A stretch of DNA of 11,993 nt from JASFJH01 sp050117725 (lineage in GTDB: Bacteria > Pseudomonadota > Gammaproteobacteria > AKS1): contig JASFME010000049.1 in assembly GCA_050117725.1 (NCBI GenBank), positions 1 through 11,993 on the forward strand, read 5' to 3'. Positions 7,499-11,993 of this stretch are shown piece by piece. The position numbers and the translations under genes are program-made. The stretch's first letter is position 1, and the number at the start of each line of letters is the position of its first letter. Under the pieces are notes generated by a model. The model ran no database searches and had not been told where the DNA came from. It worked only from the letters and a program-made list of their open reading frames with translations.

Positions 7499-7666
7499 AT
7501 GAATCTCTACATATCAGAATGTTTCGATGACACCGCGATGCTCATGTCTGAAAATGGTCAGCTGGTTGCCATGTTCGACAGCCTTGAGGAAGCGCTCGAA
7601 GAATGTGCCGAATGGATCGAGATAAATGCCTATTACGCCGACCACAGCGAAATATATATCGATTAG
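7499..7666 (+). CDS. Small, highly acidic hypothetical protein
   Basis: A 55-residue ORF that I do not recognise. It has 14 Asp/Glu, one His and no Lys or Arg, so it would be strongly negatively charged. The central part, SLEEALEECAEWIEI (28-42), looks like an amphipathic acidic helix. It is preceded by a beta-like hydrophobic strand (GQLVAMF) and followed by a Tyr-rich tail. I prefer the ATG at 7499: a G-rich GGGGGTGG sits just upstream and the sequence pattern begins there. An ATG at 7454 would add 15 unconvincing residues. The two cysteines are 28 apart (Cys8, Cys36). It stands alone between the sixA-like gene and an empty-looking stretch, with its own promoter candidate. It could be a regulator of a basic partner or simply an uncharacterised conserved small protein. 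Confidence 0.55.
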   Translation: MNLYISECFDDTAMLMSENGQLVAMFDSLEEALEECAEWIEINAYYADHSEIYID

Positions 7667-7754
7667 AGCACGTCTTGCTTATCCAGCACACTTGGAACTG
7701 GATGACATAGTAAATTGTGAACACGAGAATTCGTGGTTCGCACTCTGTGTGCAT

Positions 7755-7919
7755 TTACCAGCGGTGATTTTTCGCTCCGGGTTTATTTTCGCCAGGCTCT
7801 GCGTAATGTTCGTTGTACTGGTAACATTGCCTCGGCAACAGAAAGCCTTCGCTGAAATAATGGCCGGTCCCGAACAAGGTGGCCACGACAGGTAGTGACA
7901 GCGCGTCGATGATCAACAA
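7755..7919 (-). CDS. Possible small hypothetical protein, TTG start
   Basis: A 54-residue minus-strand reading frame runs from TTG at 7919 to TAA at 7757-7755, with no in-frame ATG. The frame stays open upstream to a TAA about 13 codons before the TTG. The translated product begins with a hydrophobic stretch (LLIIDALSLPVVATLFG) and continues with an aromatic, polar, glycine/proline-containing tail ending KNHRW. It resembles a signal or membrane segment plus a short exposed tail. By my count about two-thirds of third codon positions are G or C, compatible with coding. Against it are the absence of a clear ribosome site and of any recognisable family. It could also be the remnant of a decayed gene. 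Confidence 0.25.
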   Translation of the reverse strand: MLIIDALSLPVVATLFGTGHYFSEGFLLPRQCYQYNEHYAEPGENKPGAKNHRW

Positions 7920-7931
7920 ACACCCGGATGC

Positions 7932-8034
7932 AAGGAGGTTATCTTTCTTGCGATGTTATTCTCGACCGGGTCTGTTCCCATTATTTGTGCTTCTTTTTAT
8001 CTGCGCACGCGACAGGGGGCGCCCTGTCCGTTAA
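7932..8034 (+). CDS. Possible 28-residue leader ORF with strong SD
   Basis: AAGGAGG (7932-7938) is the best Shine-Dalgarno in the window. A TTG at 7948 lies 9 nt after it and opens a 28-codon frame ending TAA at 8032-8034, with a hydrophobic middle (PLFVLLFIC). An ATG at 7953, 14 nt after the SD, opens a different 28-codon frame ending at 8039. Both stop 34-42 nt before the trpF ATG. Neither frame has Trp codons, so a classical tryptophan attenuator peptide is excluded. The coordinates given include the SD and the TTG frame. Confidence 0.25.
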
Positions 8035-8037
8035 AAT
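8009..8037 (+). promoter_or_regulatory. Promoter candidate with palindrome, trpF
   Basis: GCGACA (8009-8014; 4 of 6 to TTGACA) and TAAAAT (8032-8037; 5 of 6 to TATAAT) are 17 nt apart and would start transcription about 30 nt before the trpF ATG. A 7-bp-arm palindrome, GACAGGG-GGCG-CCCTGTC (8011-8028), overlaps the -35 and fills most of the spacer. A protein bound there would block RNA polymerase. It does not resemble the E. coli TrpR operator (ACTAGT core). No T-tract follows, so a terminator reading is less likely. Confidence 0.5.
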
Positions 8038-8073
8038 AGCCAACTTCCACGAAAGCTCAGAGTTGATCGAGCC

Positions 8074-8697
8074 ATGCGCACACGCATCAAAATCTGCGGG
8101 ATCACCCGCCCGGAAGACGGTCTCGCCGCGGCCATGGCCGGTGCGGATGCGATTGGCCTCGTGTTCTACCCGAAATCACCGCGGGCCGTGACCATCGAGC
8201 AGGCGAGGGCGATTTGTGCCGTGTTGCCGCCGTTTGTGACGACCGTGGCGCTGTTTGTCGATGCCGAGCATTTCGCGGTGCAGGATGTGCTCAGCGCCGT
8301 CCCGCTCGACCTGCTACAGTTTCACGGCGCTGAAACCCCGGCCGAGTGTGGGGCGTTTGACCGCCCATTCATCAAGGCAGTACGTATGCGTGAGGACGTC
8401 GACCTGGCGCAAACCGCCTCGGATTACGCCGCCGGGCAGGGCCTGCTGCTGGATGCCTGGTCATCGACCGGGGCCGGCGGAACCGGCGAAGTATTTGACT
8501 GGGCACGCGTGCCTCGCGACCTCGACTCGCCTATAATCCTCGCCGGTGGTCTGCACCCGGCGAATGTCGCCGCGGCGGTGCGTGCCACCCGGCCCTACGC
8601 TGTGGATGTAAGCAGCGGGGTAGAAGTGAGCAAGGGCATCAAGAATGCAGACAAAATCACTGCCTTTATCCAGGCAGTGCGACAGGCAGATGAGTAA
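8074..8697 (+). CDS. trpF: Phosphoribosylanthranilate isomerase
   Basis: TrpF catalyses the Amadori rearrangement of N-(5-phosphoribosyl)anthranilate to CdRP in tryptophan synthesis. This is the stand-alone form, not fused to TrpC as in enteric bacteria. The 207 residues make a complete (beta/alpha)8 barrel. KICGIT contains the catalytic base Cys8. QFHGAETP, then LLLDAW with the catalytic acid Asp127, GGTGEVFDW, LAGGLHPANV and VDVSSGVE (phosphate-binding loops) follow in family order. The start gives the usual N-terminus MRTRIKICG. Only a weak ribosome site precedes it. The stop TAA shares its last base with the trpB ATG, so translation is probably coupled. Confidence 0.97.
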   Translation: MRTRIKICGITRPEDGLAAAMAGADAIGLVFYPKSPRAVTIEQARAICAVLPPFVTTVALFVDAEHFAVQDVLSAVPLDLLQFHGAETPAECGAFDRPFIKAVRMREDVDLAQTASDYAAGQGLLLDAWSSTGAGGTGEVFDWARVPRDLDSPIILAGGLHPANVAAAVRATRPYAVDVSSGVEVSKGIKNADKITAFIQAVRQADE

Positions 8698-9917
8698 TGA
8701 ACGACGAGTCACACATAACAGATTTCATGCATATGCCCGACGAACGCGGGCATTTTGGTCCGTATGGTGGACGGTTTGTCTCCGAGACGCTCATGGCGGC
8801 AATCGATGAGCTGACCGCGGCCTATGAGAAATACCTGCAAGATCCGGACTTCCTCGCCGAGTTTGAGCGTGACCTGCATGACTATGTCGGCCGGCCATCC
8901 CCGCTGTACCACGCCGAGCGCTGGAGCCGTGAGCTTGGCGGCGCGCAGATATATTTAAAGCGCGAAGATCTGAATCACACCGGCGCGCACAAGGTAAACA
9001 ACACGATAGGCCAGGCCTTGCTCGCGAAACGTATGGGCAAGAAACGTGTCATTGCTGAAACCGGCGCCGGTCAGCATGGCGTCGCCTCGGCCACGGTCGC
9101 GGCGCGCTTCGGTATGGAGTGCGTCGTGTACATGGGCGCCGAGGATATCCAGCGCCAGGCCCTGAACGTGTATCGCATGAAGTTGCTCGGTGCCGAAGTC
9201 GTGTCCGTCGAGTCCGGCTCGAAGACCCTGAAGGATGCATTGAACGAGGCCATGCGTGACTGGGTCACGAACGTCGATGATACCTTCTATATCATAGGTA
9301 CCGTGGCCGGGCCGCACCCGTACCCGGCGATGGTGCGTGATTTTCAGTCGGTGATCGGTCGCGAGGCACGCGAACAGTGCCTGGCCAAGACCGGCCGCCT
9401 GCCCGATGCGCTCGTCGCCTGTGTCGGTGGCGGCTCGAACGCGATTGGCCTGTTTCATCCGTTCCTCAATGATGAAGATGTGAAGATCTACGGCGTCGAG
9501 GCCGCCGGTGACGGTATTGAGACCGGCCATCATGCCGCGCCGTTATGCGCGGGCAAGCCGGGTGTCCTGCATGGCAACCGCACCTATCTGATGGAAGACA
9601 GGGATGGCCAGATTATTGAAACCCATTCCATTTCAGCCGGGCTCGATTACCCGGGGGTCGGTCCCGAGCATGCCTGGCTCAAGGACGTTGGCCGGGCCAA
9701 TTACGTGGCCATCAACGATGACGAGGCGCTCGAGGCCTTCCATGAACTGACCCGTACCGAAGGCATCCTGCCGGCACTCGAATCGAGTCATGCGCTGGCC
9801 TATGCGAAAAAACTTGCCCCGACCATGGACAAGGACCAGATCATGGTCATTAACCTGTCAGGTCGTGGTGACAAAGACATCCATACTGTCGCTGCACGCG
9901 ACGGCATCAAATTTTAA
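8697..9917 (+). CDS. trpB: Tryptophan synthase beta chain
   Basis: TrpB is the PLP enzyme that joins indole and serine to make tryptophan, within the alpha2-beta2 complex with TrpA. The 406 residues match the family length. The N-terminus shows the typical GHFGPYGGRFVSETLM block. The PLP Schiff-base lysine is Lys99 in HTGAHKVNN, the carboxylate-binding loop is ETGAGQHG with catalytic Glu121, the PLP phosphate loop is GGGSN (244-248), and Ser388 in LSGRGDKD contacts the PLP ring nitrogen. AGPHPYP, ESSHALAYA and the COMM-domain region are intact. This is the canonical TrpB1 type. The ATG at 8697 overlaps the trpF stop codon by one base (TAATG). trpA follows after 9 nt. Confidence 0.98.
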   Translation: MNDESHITDFMHMPDERGHFGPYGGRFVSETLMAAIDELTAAYEKYLQDPDFLAEFERDLHDYVGRPSPLYHAERWSRELGGAQIYLKREDLNHTGAHKVNNTIGQALLAKRMGKKRVIAETGAGQHGVASATVAARFGMECVVYMGAEDIQRQALNVYRMKLLGAEVVSVESGSKTLKDALNEAMRDWVTNVDDTFYIIGTVAGPHPYPAMVRDFQSVIGREAREQCLAKTGRLPDALVACVGGGSNAIGLFHPFLNDEDVKIYGVEAAGDGIETGHHAAPLCAGKPGVLHGNRTYLMEDRDGQIIETHSISAGLDYPGVGPEHAWLKDVGRANYVAINDDEALEAFHELTRTEGILPALESSHALAYAKKLAPTMDKDQIMVINLSGRGDKDIHTVAARDGIKF

Positions 9918-9926
9918 AAGACAATC

Positions 9927-10733
9927 ATGAGCCGTATCAGTCAAACCTTTGCTGCGTTGAAGTCAGCCGGTCGCAAGGCCCTTATCCCGTATGTGACCGC
10001 CGGTGATCCAAACCCGTCGGTGACCGTGCCGCTCATGCACGACATGGTGAAGGCCGGGGCCGATATAATCGAACTTGGTGTACCGTTTTCTGATCCGATG
10101 GCCGATGGCCCGGTGATCCAGCGTGCCAGCGAACGCGCACTCGAGCACCATGTCAGCCTGCATAACGTGCTCGACATGGTGAAAGCCTTCCGCGAAAGCA
10201 ATAGCGATACGCCGGTGATCCTCATGGGTTATCTGAACCCGGTCGAGATCATGGGCTATGAAACCTTTGCCAAAGCCGCCGCCGAGGCCGGTGTGGATGG
10301 CGTCCTCACTGTTGACCTGCCACCGGAAGAAGGGCATGACGCGGTGCTCGCGTTTCGCGCCAATGCGCTGGATCCGATTTTCCTGCTTGCACCGACCACG
10401 ACCGATGCGCGAATCCAGAGCATTTGTGATGCCGCGAGTGGTTTCGTCTATTATGTCTCGCTGAAGGGCGTGACGGGTGCGGCCACCCTGAACACTGATG
10501 AAGTGGCCGCCAAGATTGCACTGATCCGTACCCATACGGGGCTGCCGGTGGGTGTGGGCTTCGGCATCAAGGATGCGGCCTCGGCGAAAGCCGTGGGCGC
10601 CGTGGCCGACGCGGTTGTGGTCGGTTCGGCACTGGTGAACCAGGCCGAGGCGAATGCCGGTGATCCGGATGCGGTGGCACCGGCGATCTGCGCGATTTTG
10701 CGCGAAATTCGGGGCGCGCTCGATAGTCTGTAA
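9927..10733 (+). CDS. trpA: Tryptophan synthase alpha chain
   Basis: TrpA cleaves indole-3-glycerol phosphate to indole and glyceraldehyde-3-phosphate and channels the indole to TrpB. The 268 residues form a complete TIM barrel. The catalytic residues Glu49 (IIELGVPFSDP) and Asp60 (MADGPVIQ) have the same numbers as in E. coli TrpA. YVTAGDP is present near the N-terminus, loop 6 (SLKGVTGA) is intact, and the phosphate-binding GVGFGI and VVVGSALV motifs close the barrel. The start follows trpB by 9 nt without a strong Shine-Dalgarno, suggesting coupling to trpB translation. accD begins 97 nt after the stop. Confidence 0.98.
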   Translation: MSRISQTFAALKSAGRKALIPYVTAGDPNPSVTVPLMHDMVKAGADIIELGVPFSDPMADGPVIQRASERALEHHVSLHNVLDMVKAFRESNSDTPVILMGYLNPVEIMGYETFAKAAAEAGVDGVLTVDLPPEEGHDAVLAFRANALDPIFLLAPTTTDARIQSICDAASGFVYYVSLKGVTGAATLNTDEVAAKIALIRTHTGLPVGVGFGIKDAASAKAVGAVADAVVVGSALVNQAEANAGDPDAVAPAICAILREIRGALDSL

Positions 10734-10830
10734 CGCTCCGCCGATGGCTGCAGCGAGTTGAAAAAGTGCGCTATACTTGAGTTTTATCCCGGCCTGTTCG
10801 GGCAATGTCTGAGACGAATTTCATAACACT

Positions 10831-11742
10831 ATGAGCTGGCTAGAAAAATTGCTGCCTTCCAAGGCGATTGGCAGCACCTCGAAGAAGACCGTGCCAGAAG
10901 GTTTGTGGACCAAGTGTCCGGCCTGCAGTGCCGTGCTGTACCGTGCCGACCTGGAACGTAACCTCGACGTGTGCCCGAAGTGCGATCACCATATGCGCAC
11001 CGGCGCCCGTCGCCGTCTTGAGGCCTTTCTCGATAAAGAGCCCCGCGTCGAACTGGCCACTGAACTCAAGCCGGTCGATGCGCTCAAGTTCCGGGACAGC
11101 AAGAAATACAAGGATCGGATTGCCGCGGCGCAAAAGGCCACGGATGAGGACGATGCCCTGATCGTCATGACCGGCCAGGTCAAGGGTGTACCGCTCGTCG
11201 CCTGTGCCTTTGAATTCCGCTTCATGGGAGGTTCGATGGGCTCCGTGGTCGGTGAACGTTTTTGTCGCGCCACTGAATATTGCCTGCGTGAAGGTTTGCC
11301 GCTGGTATGTTTCTCGGCCAGTGGTGGCGCCCGCATGCAGGAAGCGCTGTTTTCACTCATGCAGATGGCCAAGACCAGTGCCGCACTGGCGAAAATGAGC
11401 AAGCGCGGTCTACCGTTTATTTCTGTGCTCACCGACCCGACCATGGGGGGAGTGTCGGCCAGCCTCGCCATGCTTGGTGACATTAATATTGCCGAGCCGG
11501 GTGCGCTGATTGGTTTTGCCGGTCCGCGGGTCATCGAGCAGACCGTGCGTGAAACCCTGCCGGAAGGATTCCAGCGCAGTGAATTCCTGCTCGAGCACGG
11601 CGCAGTCGACATGATCGTCGACCGACGTGAGATGCGCGACAAGCTCGCCAGCCTGCTGACCATGATGTTGCGGCAGCCGGCACCGGATACTGTCGCAACC
11701 ACACAGCAGGCCGGTGACACAAATCCAGCTGGCGCTGATTAA
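10831..11742 (+). CDS. accD: Acetyl-CoA carboxylase carboxyltransferase beta subunit
   Basis: AccD is the beta half of the carboxyltransferase that, with AccA, moves carboxyl from biotin to acetyl-CoA to make malonyl-CoA for fatty acid synthesis. The 303 residues begin with the family hallmark MSWLEKLLP. A four-cysteine zinc ribbon follows (Cys29, Cys32, Cys48, Cys51), which in E. coli AccD binds mRNA and DNA. The crotonase-fold core has FEFRFMGGSMGSVVGE, FSASGGARMQE, LTDPTMGGVSASLAMLGD and GFAGPRVIEQT. The 97-nt gap after trpA holds a TATACT -10-like box (10772-10777) but no good -35, and a small CCCG/CGGG inverted repeat (10788-10802), so accD may be read both from the trp promoter and on its own. 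The last ~20 residues are a poorly conserved tail. folC follows after 8 nt. Confidence 0.97.
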   Translation: MSWLEKLLPSKAIGSTSKKTVPEGLWTKCPACSAVLYRADLERNLDVCPKCDHHMRTGARRRLEAFLDKEPRVELATELKPVDALKFRDSKKYKDRIAAAQKATDEDDALIVMTGQVKGVPLVACAFEFRFMGGSMGSVVGERFCRATEYCLREGLPLVCFSASGGARMQEALFSLMQMAKTSAALAKMSKRGLPFISVLTDPTMGGVSASLAMLGDINIAEPGALIGFAGPRVIEQTVRETLPEGFQRSEFLLEHGAVDMIVDRREMRDKLASLLTMMLRQPAPDTVATTQQAGDTNPAGAD

Positions 11743-11750
11743 GCCTGCAC

Positions 11751-11993
11751 GTGCCTGGTAAGCCCACTGCTGACTCTTCCCTCGGTGACTGGCTGGGTTA
11801 CCTCGAACAACTTCACCCGGAACATATCGAACTCGGCCTTGAACGGGTCAACATGGTCTGGCAAGCCTGCGGCGCGCCGCGCATTGCTCCGACTGTCATT
11901 ACAGTTGCCGGTACCAACGGCAAGGGCTCCTGCATTCGCCTCATGGAATCGATGTTGCGGGCCGCCGGTTACCGGGTCGGTTGCTATACTTCG
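11751..11993 (+). CDS. folC: Folylpolyglutamate/dihydrofolate synthase, 5' part
   Basis: This is the N-terminal 81 residues of FolC, cut by the window edge. FolC adds glutamate to dihydropteroate and then to folates, in an ATP-dependent Mur-ligase-type reaction. The fragment shows LGDWLGYLEQLHPEHIELGLERV, the family's N-terminal signature, and the ATP-binding P-loop GTNGKGS (54-60), then the start of the GCYTS segment that normally runs on into PHL. The start is a GTG, 8 nt after the accD stop. No ATG lies in frame before residue 35, which is too late, so GTG is favoured. The accD-folC linkage is standard in gammaproteobacteria. The remaining two-thirds or more of the gene lies outside. Confidence 0.95.
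   Translation, partial: MPGKPTADSSLGDWLGYLEQLHPEHIELGLERVNMVWQACGAPRIAPTVITVAGTNGKGSCIRLMESMLRAAGYRVGCYTS

Larger units (their letters stand above)
7667..8073. other. 407-nt stretch without a confident gene
   Basis: Between the acidic small ORF and trpF I see no confident gene and no strong terminator. The stretch holds a possible minus-strand ORF (7755-7919), a strong Shine-Dalgarno with short ORFs (7932-8039), a small inverted repeat AATGTT/AACATT (7805-7810 and 7823-7828) and the trpF promoter candidate (8009-8037). A plus-strand ORF from 7626 to 7895 also crosses it but looks like chance. Confidence 0.5.

Noticed and set aside
7626..7895. 89-codon plus-strand ORF
   Set aside because: It overlaps the end of the acidic small ORF by 41 nt in another frame, has no recognisable domain and only a weak ribosome site. 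Probably chance.
7921..8073. Trp-type attenuator leader upstream of trpF
   Set aside because: The short frames here contain no Trp codons, no alternative terminator/antiterminator pairing is evident, and no T-tract follows the 8011-8028 hairpin.
7928..8191. 87-codon plus-strand ORF running into trpF
   Set aside because: More than 100 nt overlap trpF out of frame. The ATG precedes the strong Shine-Dalgarno instead of following it.
9963..10805. 280-codon minus-strand ORF antisense to trpA
   Set aside because: Shadow of a GC-rich coding frame. The trpA motifs on the plus strand are complete and the antisense translation has no family features.
10986..11720. 244-codon minus-strand ORF antisense to accD
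   Set aside because: Ser/Arg-rich shadow frame opposite an intact accD.
1..11993. Mobile elements, CRISPR arrays, tRNA or rRNA genes, toxin-antitoxin or defence systems
   Set aside because: Looked for and not seen: no transposase or integrase motifs, no regularly spaced repeats, no tRNA-like cloverleaf, no recognisable defence genes.

Overview
The window looks like chromosomal DNA from a gammaproteobacterium. The gene order trpF-trpB-trpA-accD-folC is the arrangement seen in many gammaproteobacteria. A YheU (UPF0270) protein and a BarA/GacS-type hybrid kinase, both families typical of that class, agree with this. No rRNA, tRNA, insertion sequence, integrase, CRISPR array or phage gene is visible. 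I cannot assign a genus.

Left edge (1-750, minus strand): a YheU-family small protein is followed by a small RRM-type RNA-binding protein. They lie close together and probably share a transcript. The 751-1007 intergenic region separates them from the divergent signalling genes and holds two 9-bp-arm inverted repeats.

Centre (1008-6700, plus strand): a NarL/FixJ-type response regulator, a 918-residue BarA-like tripartite hybrid histidine kinase and a TonB-dependent outer membrane receptor follow one another. The regulator-kinase gap is 54 nt. A third inverted repeat sits in the kinase-receptor gap. The regulator is not GacA/UvrY-like in its DNA-binding helix, so this looks like a dedicated local phosphorelay, possibly tied to whatever the receptor takes up. 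That link is inferred from position only.

Convergent to the receptor (6801-7304, minus) is a SixA-like phosphohistidine phosphatase, a class known to act on HPt domains of hybrid kinases. Its promoter is divergent from that of a 55-residue, very acidic small ORF (7499-7666) with no Lys or Arg. The stretch 7667-8073 has no confident gene. It does hold a possible 54-residue minus-strand ORF, a short ORF behind a strong Shine-Dalgarno, and a promoter-like element with a 7-bp-arm palindrome ahead of trpF.

Right part (8074-11993, plus): trpF, trpB and trpA (late tryptophan synthesis), accD (acetyl-CoA carboxylase beta subunit) and the 5' part of folC are tightly packed. All show intact family motifs. 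This part is clearly more GC-rich than the signalling region.
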